Of a stretch of 64,000 nucleotides of DNA, positions 47,039 through 56,240 are shown in pieces. The stretch comes from Austropuccinia psidii (Eukaryota > Basidiomycota > Pucciniomycetes > Pucciniales > Sphaerophragmiaceae): the NCBI GenBank assembly GCA_023105745.1, contig JALGQZ010000004.1, positions 41,740,437 to 41,804,436 of the forward strand, given 5' to 3'. The notes beneath the pieces are model-generated. The model saw only the letters and a program-made list of their open reading frames with translations. It was not told where the DNA came from and did no database searches. Position numbers and translations under genes: made by a program. Numbering within the stretch: position 1 is the stretch's first letter; each line of letters starts with the position of its first letter.

Positions 47039-48983
47039 TGTGGTATTCCATACCATTTTGTTTCACCAGGCTCAAGCTCATAGTACCCTAAAACAGCAGG
47101 AAATCCAGCCTACAGGCAGACTTACACTCAAATTTTACACCAAAAGGTCAATTTTACAGCAAGAAGCTGGATTTAACTCATAAAACCATGGCACAGGCAC
47201 CAAAGGGAAGTGTATGTGTTTAAATAACTTATTCAATTTACATATAGCAAACTAGTTACAACAAATGAGGTACCACCCTTTAAATTACACACCCCACCCA
47301 GCTTTACACCCCCTTACAGCCACAGGACTCATGCAGCAAAAAAAATGACACATGCATTAGTTATACAGCCAACTTGCATTCAAAGTCACATGATGCAAAG
47401 CTCAACTCCATGGAATTCCTGCAATTCATTTACAACACAGCCCCAGGAGTACCTTATCTTATATCCACAGTAAACCCACTTAAAATCTTAAAACATAATT
47501 ATTTACACTACTCATCACCTCATTCAAACCAAAGCTAGTTACAACAGGCTGCATGCAGTACACAATTCCAATTAAATCTCAACCACATGACTATGCACAG
47601 CATGTGTCAAAATCAAAAATCACATCATCTCATAAAAAACAGTAAATTCACCAATGCAAGAAGTTATCACCTGACTTCATTTTAAAGTTCAAAAAGAAGA
47701 AAAACAAACATGACACCTGCATAAATTACACAGCCATTTCTACCCAACCTAAAATAGGACATATGCAAAGGAATTACAAGGTCATCATGTGATACTGCAT
47801 CCACCAACAGAATATCATGGGACAGAAAAAAGGCTGTGCACAAGAAAAATCCTCAGCCAAAATGAAATCACCTCATGCATGCAAGGAAAATCCAAGAAAA
47901 TCACATCATAATTAGCTCACCAAAAGACCATCATGTGATGAAAGAAGGCTGTGCAGAGAAAAATTATCACCAAACCTTAAATCACCTGACCCATGCAAGA
48001 AAGGTCCTCACCAAAAACAGAGTCACATGATGAAATCAAGAGGAATTAAAGTGGAAAAAGAAAGCTCCCATGGAGGGCCCTCTGGGCTCCCAAAAGGTAT
48101 AAATAGAGGGGCTCTCTCCCCCCAAATTTCAAAATCCCACCCATGCACAATATATCCTCTGCACATTACAAGCACAGGAATAAGTCATCCCTCATCTGGG
48201 AGGTAGTCCAGCAAATTATAGTGAATTTCCTCACCCAGTAGCTAAGCTCAGTGGAAGTATAGTGTTGAAGATTACCCAGTAGCTAAGCTCAGTGGAATCT
48301 TATTATTATTAAAATAAAAATAAAAAATTACCCAGTACCCAAGATTAGGGTTACTACTCTATTAAAATACTTTATCCAGTAAAATTAACACCATTATCAA
48401 GACTTAAAAAATAGCTTACCCCTTTAAAAATCCAATATCAAAGAATCTTACCTTTTAAATTTAACAAATACAGCTTTATCTTATTATTAACCACTCTTAA
48501 AAAAAATAACAAACCTTTAAAAAAAATTATTTTTACTATATTATAACTTTACCTTGACAAAATTACCTTTATCAAACTCATCAAATTTTCCAGAAAACCT
48601 TAAATATCATACCAAGGATTTATCACTAAGAAGGAACCACTCACCTCAATTTAAAAAAAAAAAAAGATTAAAATTAAAACAGACAAGTATTTCATTAAAT
48701 CTAAAAATTAACCAAATTACTGACATTATTTTTCATATTATTTATTGAATAGGTCTGATCTGAGACTGCTGAATTTTGTCTTCTGCAGTTGTAAAGCCAC
48801 TTACTAATTTTATTTTGGTTTGTGAGCTCCAAGGAAGATTTTGTTCAGTATTTTAGGAGGGGCAGGCAATACACCCTTGCCACCCTTGGTTACAGGAGTT
48901 ATTAGCAATTCAAAACTAGTTACCTGTGATTTCCCCCTCCAGGTACTGCCTCATTTTAATCCCACACAAGAGGAGTTCCCACA
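47039..48983 (+). repeat. 5' LTR of element 3, left edge tentative
   Basis: The right end is firm: CCCACA at 48978-48983, two bases before the primer site. The left end is proposed at TGTGGTATTCC (47039) because TGTGG mirrors CCACA; no second LTR is available to test it. The LTR holds a TATA box, then a purine/pyrimidine start region, and two direct copies of CCCAGTAGCTAAGCTCAGTG (about 48234 and 48277, 43 bp apart). It matches the relic LTR of element 4 over about 700 bp. Confidence 0.5.
48098..48106 (+). promoter_or_regulatory. TATA box of the element 3 LTR
   Basis: TATAAATAG within AAAAGGTATAAATAGAGG. The same box and context occur in the element 4 LTR (36479-36487). Transcription would start near 48130, making R-U5 about 850 nt. 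Confidence 0.7.
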
Positions 48984-48985
48984 TC

Positions 48986-49003
48986 TGGTGTCCCAACAGT
49001 GGC
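48986..49003 (+). promoter_or_regulatory. Primer-binding site of element 3, tRNA-Lys-like
   Basis: The block begins TGGTGTCCCAACAGTGG. It differs at only a few positions from the TGGCGCCCGAACAGG type of primer site used with tRNA-Lys, and lies two bases after the CA end of the LTR. Elements 1 and 2 use a different primer block. Confidence 0.65.
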
Positions 49004-49347
49004 CAGATAACCTCAACTTCAATAAAAATTAAATTAAAATCAAAAAAAAACTACATTAAAAAAAAATATTACTACTATAACAAAAACTGGATTCAAATAA
49101 TCAAAATCAGCAAAAAACATCATCTCAAGAATCTGAATCATCAACTCACTCTGACCATTACTATTATCCACCCAAACAAGAATCAAAATTAGGAGAGGAA
49201 TCAGAAAAATATTCCAATTTCCCAATTGCAACACCAAGGACCAATAAAAGGGACTTGAAGGTTGTGGAGAAATTTTTCCTTGATCTCCTTGAAAGAAATA
49301 AAATCAATAACTCAATACCAGAATCAAAGGAAGAAAATCAATCAAAA

Positions 49348-52300
49348 ATGGATAAACCTTCATCATCAAAACTACCTGGTAGTATTGAAGAAATTCAGGA
49401 AGAAAATCTTAATGAAGAGACTGTTGAAGGACACGAAGAAATGTCTTCAACAGAGAGACTTCAGCAGAAGATGCTAGAAATGCAAGCAGAATTACTAGCA
49501 CTAATCAAAAAGGAAGGAAAAAATAAATCATCAAGTTATACTCCACAAAATAGTCCACTTGAAGAACAAACCACCCTTCCAAGATCATTCAGGCAACATG
49601 GATCACCTTCACCTTATCCAAGACCCATGGCCACATCAACACCTTATACAGAACAAAGACCAAGTACTTTACCCAGAAGAGTAAGCATTTCTTCCCAAAT
49701 GCCAACTCCATTACATCAAGGAATTCCAAGAGACACTACTCCAATAGTGAAAATCAGAGCCAAGGACTATAACTTGTGGTTTGATGGAAAGGATGTTGAA
49801 AGATTCATCAAGAAAGTGGAAAATATTGCAGAAATTGAAGGAGCAAGTGGAAGAGACATTGCAAGACAAATAGCATTTTGGACAAAAGATGAAGAAATCA
49901 GTTATCATATTGAAGGAATGCCAGGATATGAAACAGCTGATTGGGATCAATTAAAAGTAGATATGAAAAGAAGATGGGGAACAGTCTCACCTGAAAGAAG
50001 ATACAGATTATCCTCAATCACTGAATTATTCACAAAAACTCAACAAGAAGGTGGAATAAGGAACATGACACAATACAGAAAATTCATTGGGGAATATGAA
50101 GCAATCATCACTTACCTCAAAAGATACCAATATATCCAAGGTGATATCAATCATAACCAGGAAATATTGGCCAGCCTTTCCACTAGTGTTCAAGAATCAA
50201 TTTACAAAGAAATGATTAAAGACAGAGCTATGGTTCAAGCCTTGGATGGAGGTTACATAATACCAAGATTGGATATTTTGAAATTATACATTGAACAGGA
50301 CTTGGAGGCCAAGGTACTGATTCAACAAAAGGAATTTTCTAAACCAAAACCTCCAGAAAAGAAAACAAGATTTGAGGATGAAAGCTGGGATGAAGTTTTA
50401 AAACAAGTAAAAGAACTCACCCAAAAGATCAAAAATCCTCCACAACCAGAGCCTCAACCAAGAAATGAGGGAAAAGAATCAGTTAAAGAAGTTATAAATC
50501 AACTCAAAACCCTTTCAGAAGCAGTTAATCCACCAAGAAGGAATTGGAACAATAATCAAGAGCAAAGATTCCCTCAAAATAACCATCCATACAGGCCAAG
50601 GAATCCTTTACCACCATTTTCATCCAGTTACCAACCATACATACCAGCCCAAATGGCTCCAAGACCACCATTGAAGTGTGCTTACTGCAAGGAAGAAGGT
50701 CATACAGCAACTAGATGCACTCACCTTGCTGAAGATCTGGACAGAAGAATTGTCAGAACCCAAGGAGCATCTTACCTCTTCCCCAATTATCAGAGAGTAC
50801 CTATGGAAGGAAATGAAAGTGCCAAAAATATAGTCAGAGCTTTTGCAAAAGAACAAGCTGAACTCAACAAGAAATTTATGGAAAAACCTATTGTCAAAGA
50901 AAAACCAGAAGAAGAGGTTAAGCCCACTGAAAAGAAATCAGAGGATAAATCAACCTCAATTGCACATGTTGAAGATTGGTCAAATTGGAAACCACCTACC
51001 ATTTCCTCAGCCAATGATCCTTTTGAATCACACATTGGATTAAGACAGACAAAACAAAGGTTGGAAAGACAATCCCAAAATCAAGAGCCAAAGAAGAAAG
51101 CAGAAATTCCAGGAACTTACATTGAAGAAGAAAAGGAAGAAGAAAAAGTCATAATTCCCACCAAATTCCAAAATTCTAATATTCCAAAACCAGACCAACC
51201 TGAGGAGGAAATTGAAAATATTGCAAATAAGGAGGAAGATGATGAAGTTCCCAAAGAAGAAAAGAAGTTCAGAAAACCTCAAAAGAAACAAGTTGAAACT
51301 AAATTGGAAATTGACAAAATTATTAAGAAAATTATGCAACAAAAAATCAACCTCACCATTGAAGAAATTTTGAGGATGTCACCAAATTTTGTCCATAAAT
51401 TACAGGAATTATCAGAAAAAGACAAAGAAAAGATTAAGTCACTCAACTCAATGGATCTTCAGGAAAGACTATTAACATTTGGATTCAAAGAAATACCAAA
51501 GCCCAAGATTCATTATGCTTGTCCTTTGGGATTTATGGAAATATTCATTGGAAAGGAAGAATATCCTATCAGAGCATTAGTGGACACTGGGGCAGAACTC
51601 AACATTATACCAGAAGAAATAGCAATCAAAGCTTCACTCACAACAAGAAATCTTAACATGAACCTGAGGGGAATTGGAGGCCATACTACTTCATTGGTTG
51701 CACTTTCAGAATTTACTCCAATCATCTTGGCTTCAGGTGAAGAAACTCAAATACACTTTTTTATTGCAAAAGGATCTGTCCATACAGTACTTGGAAGACC
51801 TTTCTTGGCAGACAACAATATCAGACTAGAATTCTCCCATAAACAAGGTGAAATACTAAGCTATCAAGAACCTGATGGAAGAAGATTATGCATGCCAATA
51901 TGCAAACCACAAGCACTTGGATGGCAAACTGGACCACCTAGAGGAATGGATTTATGCAACATGGCAAAATTGGTTAGAAATGAACCAGGAAAGAAGGTTC
52001 AAAATGCAAAAAGAGACAATACCATAATCAATTTGACCCAGAAGACCCAAGAGTTATCCATATCTCCAAAAAGTGATGAATTTGGTCAAGATTTACAAAA
52101 TACCCAATGGCCAAACAACCTCAAAAGACAACTTGAAGACTCAACCTCTGAAGATGAATTACCCAATATAAGTTACAAGCCAATTAACAATAAGGAAGAA
52201 ACATTCCAAATTTTGGTAGATGGAAATGAGAAAATATATGGAAACCCTTTCAAACCTAAACCCAAAAAGAAGAAAGTCAGATTTAGTGAGCATCATGAGC

Positions 52301-52977
52301 TCTCAGATGAAGAAATTATAAATGACATTGAAAAAGACCTCATAATTATGGAAGAAAGAGACAAAAATTTAAAAGAGACATACCATATCAACTTCTTGGA
52401 CAGACCATTGAACAACCAAGAAGAACCTTATGAATGGCAACTGGAACACCCTGAATTCATACAGCAACCCCCCAATGAAGATGATGAAACAGAATCCATC
52501 TTAGAAAATGAATACAATTACCTTTACCTGCCATATATCACTTTTGAAGATATTTATGGAGATGAAGCTCAAGAAACTTTATGTGAAGATAAATATTTAT
52601 GTCAACTCCCAGGAGCAAACTTGAACAAAATCCAATTCCTAGAACTGTTAACTGAAGAGGGAATCAAAGGTAACCTTGAAAATCAATTCTGGGATGAAAT
52701 ATTTGAAATGGCCACACTACCAAGAAGAGGACTTTACTTCAACCAAATTTGGGCCCAGTGGTACCTTGGATTAAATGGATCAACATACCAAACTGGAAAA
52801 TTGAAATGGGTTGGAGATGGATATATATTCATTGATGAAGACTTATGGTGGTCAGAATTTCCATCAGAACCAGAGATTGAGGAAAGAAATAACTTTGTGG
52901 AAGCCCTCAAAGACCTTATTTTGACCAGATTGCTCAACAGACACTCACCTTTCCCACTTGGGGAAGCTCAACTTTGA
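49348..52977 (+). CDS. gag-pro: Gag-protease polyprotein, element 3
   Basis: An intact frame of 1209 codons from the first ATG (49348); it is open upstream to 49081 without any ATG, so a spliced or non-AUG start is possible. Numbered from 49348: a polar N-terminus with a short coiled coil; a capsid-like domain, about 132-326 (YNLWFDGKDVERFIKKVENI, then DMKRRWGTVSPERRYRLSS); a CCHC knuckle CAYCKEEGHTATRC at 444-457; a long Glu/Lys-rich linker; an aspartic protease with active-site LVDTGAELNIIP (Asp 746) and VLGRPFL near 815-820; another charged linker; and a C-terminal domain, about 1061-1205, that I do not recognise. That last domain is duplicated in the next gene. RT is absent from this protein. 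Confidence 0.9.
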   Translation: MDKPSSSKLPGSIEEIQEENLNEETVEGHEEMSSTERLQQKMLEMQAELLALIKKEGKNKSSSYTPQNSPLEEQTTLPRSFRQHGSPSPYPRPMATSTPYTEQRPSTLPRRVSISSQMPTPLHQGIPRDTTPIVKIRAKDYNLWFDGKDVERFIKKVENIAEIEGASGRDIARQIAFWTKDEEISYHIEGMPGYETADWDQLKVDMKRRWGTVSPERRYRLSSITELFTKTQQEGGIRNMTQYRKFIGEYEAIITYLKRYQYIQGDINHNQEILASLSTSVQESIYKEMIKDRAMVQALDGGYIIPRLDILKLYIEQDLEAKVLIQQKEFSKPKPPEKKTRFEDESWDEVLKQVKELTQKIKNPPQPEPQPRNEGKESVKEVINQLKTLSEAVNPPRRNWNNNQEQRFPQNNHPYRPRNPLPPFSSSYQPYIPAQMAPRPPLKCAYCKEEGHTATRCTHLAEDLDRRIVRTQGASYLFPNYQRVPMEGNESAKNIVRAFAKEQAELNKKFMEKPIVKEKPEEEVKPTEKKSEDKSTSIAHVEDWSNWKPPTISSANDPFESHIGLRQTKQRLERQSQNQEPKKKAEIPGTYIEEEKEEEKVIIPTKFQNSNIPKPDQPEEEIENIANKEEDDEVPKEEKKFRKPQKKQVETKLEIDKIIKKIMQQKINLTIEEILRMSPNFVHKLQELSEKDKEKIKSLNSMDLQERLLTFGFKEIPKPKIHYACPLGFMEIFIGKEEYPIRALVDTGAELNIIPEEIAIKASLTTRNLNMNLRGIGGHTTSLVALSEFTPIILASGEETQIHFFIAKGSVHTVLGRPFLADNNIRLEFSHKQGEILSYQEPDGRRLCMPICKPQALGWQTGPPRGMDLCNMAKLVRNEPGKKVQNAKRDNTIINLTQKTQELSISPKSDEFGQDLQNTQWPNNLKRQLEDSTSEDELPNISYKPINNKEETFQILVDGNEKIYGNPFKPKPKKKKVRFSEHHELSDEEIINDIEKDLIIMEERDKNLKETYHINFLDRPLNNQEEPYEWQLEHPEFIQQPPNEDDETESILENEYNYLYLPYITFEDIYGDEAQETLCEDKYLCQLPGANLNKIQFLELLTEEGIKGNLENQFWDEIFEMATLPRRGLYFNQIWAQWYLGLNGSTYQTGKLKWVGDGYIFIDEDLWWSEFPSEPEIEERNNFVEALKDLILTRLLNRHSPFPLGEAQL

Positions 52978-53075
52978 ATAAAACCAACAAAATCAAGATT
53001 TTTTTCAAAAATGTATCAGTATCATTCATCAAATGTATCATTAGTTTCTCTTTTATTTCATTTTTTCCCTCATAT

Positions 53076-53104
53076 GGCAGTGACTTCCTGCCTTAACAAA
53101 GAAG
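53076..53104 (+). promoter_or_regulatory. Predicted RNA pseudoknot A1
   Basis: GGCAG (53076-53080) pairs with CTGCC (53088-53092). The intervening CTTC (53084-53087) pairs with GAAG (53101-53104) across an A-rich TTAACAAA loop. It lies about 100 bases after the Gag-protease stop. Copies A2 and A3 have CCTC/GAGG instead, so the second helix covaries. It overlaps an 18-codon frame starting MAVTSCLNKEE. Confidence 0.55.
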
Positions 53105-53178
53105 AAATTCATCAACAAATTATCCTTTAAAAATTAAAAATAAAAATATAAAAAAAAACCTTACATTAAAAAATATAA

Positions 53179-53538
53179 AACAATCACCTCCACCATGGCC
53201 AATTCACCAATTTTTTTGGATTTTATGGGGAAGAATTAATAAAAGAAGATCCAATTATCAATGAAGAACTTCATTGGTCACCAGAAGATGAAGATTTCAA
53301 TAAAGAAAACCTTTGGCACTTTAAGAATACTTCATCAATATCAAGAAACCAAGAAATTGAAGAAATCAAGGAATTGCTGAAAAGCTTGGAGGTTTCTGAC
53401 AAAACCAATGATCAAATTACTCAAGAATTAATGGAACAATTAAATTTCAAACCATCAAGGCCCATCTTGAAGACACATAAAAGCTCTAATAATCAAAAAT
53501 CAAATGAAATAGTCAGATTTAAAACTCATAAATCATAA
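53179..53538 (+). CDS. Small frame between Gag-protease and the 206-codon gene
   Basis: An open frame of 119 codons without its own early ATG. A well-placed ATG at 53195 (CCACCATGG context) is in the next frame and meets a stop after 14 codons; a minus-one shift on the T7 run at 53211-53217 would join it to this frame. The product is acidic then basic: EELHWSPEDEDFNKENLWHF, a Glu/Leu-rich helix, and RPILKTHKSSNNQKS with VRFKTHKS at the end. The tail resembles the Lys-rich FKPKPKKKKVRFSEH part of Gag-protease. It may be real through frameshifting or be an indel-damaged gene. Confidence 0.45.
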   Translation, partial: NNHLHHGQFTNFFGFYGEELIKEDPIINEELHWSPEDEDFNKENLWHFKNTSSISRNQEIEEIKELLKSLEVSDKTNDQITQELMEQLNFKPSRPILKTHKSSNNQKSNEIVRFKTHKS

Positions 53539-53567
53539 GGCAGTGACCTCCTGCCTTATCAAAGAGG
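53539..53567 (+). promoter_or_regulatory. Predicted RNA pseudoknot A2, immediately after a stop codon
   Basis: The first base of GGCAG (53539) follows directly on the TAA at 53536-53538. GGCAG pairs with CTGCC (53551-53555), and CCTC (53547-53550) with GAGG (53564-53567), with a TTATCAAA connecting loop. Its place resembles readthrough pseudoknots, although those normally leave a spacer of several bases after the stop. Confidence 0.55.
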
Positions 53568-53629
53568 AAAATCAATTTTTATCAAATCCAAATACTCAAA
53601 TTCACTCACCCAAAATCAAAAAAGCACTA

Positions 53630-53658
53630 GGCAGTGACCTCCTGCCTTATCAAAGAGG
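53630..53658 (+). promoter_or_regulatory. Predicted RNA pseudoknot A3
   Basis: An exact repeat of the 29-base A2 core. GGCAG 53630-53634, CCTC 53638-53641, CTGCC 53642-53646, GAGG 53655-53658. It overlaps a TAG (53628-53630) and precedes the 206-codon gene by about 135 bases. Confidence 0.55.
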
Positions 53659-53794
53659 AATACCCAAGTTCTTACCCAAAATTACCATCCAAATCCCATT
53701 AAATTTACCCTCAAGCTATTTTGATAAATAAATCTGATCAAATTCTCAAATATTATTACCTTTTGATACTTTCAAACCCACCAAATCCTACAAA

Positions 53795-54415
53795 ATGCAA
53801 TCATGGCCATCAACTGAAGAAAATCCCTGGTCATTGGACACAGACATTGGCTGGATAGAAGAAAAAGAAGTCTGGGCCAATTACATCAATCCACAAGAGT
53901 TAATTGAAAATCCTGACTGGTTCTTGAAAATGAAACCAGAACCCTGTCCTGATATTTCCACCATAGTACTTCCATACATTGAGTTTGAGGACATCTTTAA
54001 AAAGGAAAAATCACCATCAGAAACTGTCATTCCTCATCCATGGAGAGAATTACCTGGATTCAACCTTAAAAAGTATGAATTCTTAGAGTTACTGACCTGG
54101 GATGGAATTGATGGCAACCTTGGAAACAATTACTGGAATGAAATATTTGAAATGGATGAAAGCTTCAGAAAATCACTATTTTGGAGAACCTGGGAATGCC
54201 AAGACTGGTTCAACCTCCAGGATTTTCAAATTAAAAATGGGACAATCAGCAAGATCTCAAGAAGTTATATTATTCATAATTACACTTGGGATTACCACTG
54301 GGAAGAAACACTTATACCAGCAATCCTCACACTTAAAAGTGATGTAACTAAGTTTGATTCAGAAGATTGGAAAGTCTTCTGTCAAGACTACCTTTTTGAA
54401 ATTCTCAAAACTTAA
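53795..54415 (+). CDS. 206-residue protein, paralogue of the Gag-protease C-terminal domain
   Basis: An intact frame from ATG 53795. Residues from about 59 align with the last domain of Gag-protease: LPYIEFEDIF here against LPYITFEDIY there, then GFNLKKYEFLELLTWDGIDG against GANLNKIQFLELLTEEGIKG, then NLGNNYWNEIFEM against NLENQFWDEIFEM. Both have many Trp and acidic residues and end with a Trp-rich WDYHWEE or DEDLWWSEF stretch. No zinc, membrane or catalytic motif is seen. I do not recognise the domain. It could be an accessory structural or Env-replacement protein, or act by pairing with the Gag copy; this is inference. Confidence 0.8.
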   Translation: MQSWPSTEENPWSLDTDIGWIEEKEVWANYINPQELIENPDWFLKMKPEPCPDISTIVLPYIEFEDIFKKEKSPSETVIPHPWRELPGFNLKKYEFLELLTWDGIDGNLGNNYWNEIFEMDESFRKSLFWRTWECQDWFNLQDFQIKNGTISKISRSYIIHNYTWDYHWEETLIPAILTLKSDVTKFDSEDWKVFCQDYLFEILKT

Positions 54416-54618
54416 AAAAGGAGGGGAGGGATTTTTATCAAGAATGAATTAGTGAAGAAAATGCTTGTTCAAAGAAATTAATCAAAATTAAATCTTACCT
54501 GCTAAGTCCCAATTATCTGATTTTTTTTTCTATTTTATTATTATCATTTATTGCTTTTATTTGTTTATCTTTATCATTATTTAAATTTTCTTTCATTTCA
54601 TTTAAAAAATAAAAAAAA

Positions 54619-54649
<31 letters not shown>

Positions 54650-54696
54650 ATATAAAAAAAAAAAAAAAAAATATATAAAATGATAATAAATAAATC

Positions 54697-54710
54697 AAAA
54701 AGGGGGGGAG
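54697..54710 (+). other. Polypurine-like run before TG
   Basis: AAAAAGGGGGGGAG is followed at once by TGATATGACATC. This looks like a polypurine tract plus LTR start, but no second copy of that start is in the window and pol lies downstream, so it may mark the edge of a nested element or be chance. Confidence 0.35.
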
Positions 54711-55311
54711 TGATATGACATCAGGATATCTTTTTTTATGGATTTTTTCCTTCCAACAATTTATCTAACTCCTAATCCTATTTATTAAAGGAGAATATAT
54801 TTATTTAAAAAGAAAACAGACGTAGCCTCTAGTCAAATCATACATATTGATACCTAACTATCTCGCTTAACATTAGCTTCTGATGGTTCATTTTTTTTTA
54901 CACAGGACAGAAGATGGTTAGAAATATACATCAACTTCACTCAACAGATAATCATCTGGATATGCTTAAAAGATAGCGTGTAATTCAATAGAAATATTGC
55001 AAAGAGTCTATTACAGTCTCCGACTTCAGACTTTGTATTAGTCTAGCTTATCTGATCTTTTATCTTCGTTGCTACTATTTCCTTTTACTGAAATAATATA
55101 ATCAGCTTCATCAGTCAACTATTGACTCAATTGAGTTTTTTCTTTTTTGGGGGCGTTTGAATTTATTTTTTATTATTTATATATAAAGATTTATTGCTTA
55201 TTTTGGCTTTAGCTTGCTTAGAGTTCCTTAGAAGCTTAATTTTTTTCTTCTTTCTCAATCTATTTTGGAAAACTTTTCTTTTTTTTTTTTTGACAAGAAC
55301 AACTTTACTTC

Positions 55312-55348
<37 letters not shown>

Positions 55349-55578
55349 ATTTATTTTCTGAAGAATGACTATCTATTGCATCAAGATGGGGAGTACGAGT
55401 AGGAAGCTAACAATAGATAAACCCTACTGCAGGGAGTAATAACCATTTGGGATAGGGAACATACAGTTACATTAAAAAATCCTAACAATTAATAAATAAG
55501 ATATAATATATATAATTAAATATTAGTCATACATATGTTTTTATCGATATAAGTCATGAAGGATGGACTAACCTATCA

Positions 55579-56004
55579 TCAGGGAGCAGTGATGGCTTGA
55601 CCAGATGAGTCACGCGGGCGTAGATTATAAGGATGAAGGTGTCTTTTATAGCCACGATTGGCTTTTACAGAACTGGTACTGGGAGTTTCTTCACCCAGAA
55701 AATAGCTTAGGGGATCGGGAACGAACAATTGAGGGTTGTATTTGCCCTCAATAAAGGCATAGAAAGCCACCGCAGCCTCAGGGATGTTCTCTAAAGATGA
55801 TGATGGGGAAGAGGCCTTCGAAAGAGTTTCCAGAGCTGGCGGAGAAGGTGGGTTAGACTGAGGATTGTTAACCCAATCCCAGAAGCCTGTCCTGCTTGAA
55901 GAACGTGAGGGAAACCCAAATAGCAATTCTTCAAGCTCGGCGGTACTAAAGGAATTAACAAAGTTGGAGTAACCTGAGCCATAGGATCGACCTCGGTGAT
56001 TCAT
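55579..56004 (-). CDS. Hypothetical 141-residue protein with TATA box and leader intron
   Basis: The best gene candidate in the nested segment. The frame starts MNHRGRSYGSGYSNFVNSFS, is rich in Ser, Pro and Gly, has a TAELEELLFGFPS helix, WDWVNN, and AAVAFYAFIEGKYNPQ, and ends with a basic YKRHLHPYNLRPR stretch. No signal peptide or known domain is seen. Upstream on the same strand lie TATAAATAG (56232-56240) and a possible leader intron, 56016-56137, beginning GTAATG and ending AACTAG. Its ordinary codon use, with CpG present, differs from element 3. Function unknown. Confidence 0.5.
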   Translation of the reverse strand: MNHRGRSYGSGYSNFVNSFSTAELEELLFGFPSRSSSRTGFWDWVNNPQSNPPSPPALETLSKASSPSSSLENIPEAAVAFYAFIEGKYNPQLFVPDPLSYFLGEETPSTSSVKANRGYKRHLHPYNLRPRDSSGQAITAP

Positions 56005-56231
56005 TATGATAGAATCTAGTTAAAAAAAACACAATAAAAACAAAGTCAATAGCCAAAACACATCAAACAAAATTTCCCTAGTTAAAAAAAATAATAAAAT
56101 AAAATAAAATAATAATAAAAAAAAACGTATACATTACCAGATGAAGATGAGCTAAGGCAAGTAAGTAAAACAAACAACTCGATGATAATAAAGTAGAGAT
56201 GAGACTGGCAAAACAAAGCACGGAGGGGCCA

Positions 56232-56240
56232 CTATTTATA
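56232..56240 (-). promoter_or_regulatory. TATA box upstream of the 141-codon frame
   Basis: TATAAATAG on the minus strand, about 230 bases before the ATG at 56004. A start site near 56205 and a spliced leader would fit. Confidence 0.45.

Noticed and set aside
54697..54720. End of a complete element with a 3' LTR starting at 54711
   Set aside because: TGATATGACATC does not occur at the proposed 5' LTR and the downstream segment lacks the TATA box and CCCACA end of the element 3 LTR. Pol of the same type lies further on.
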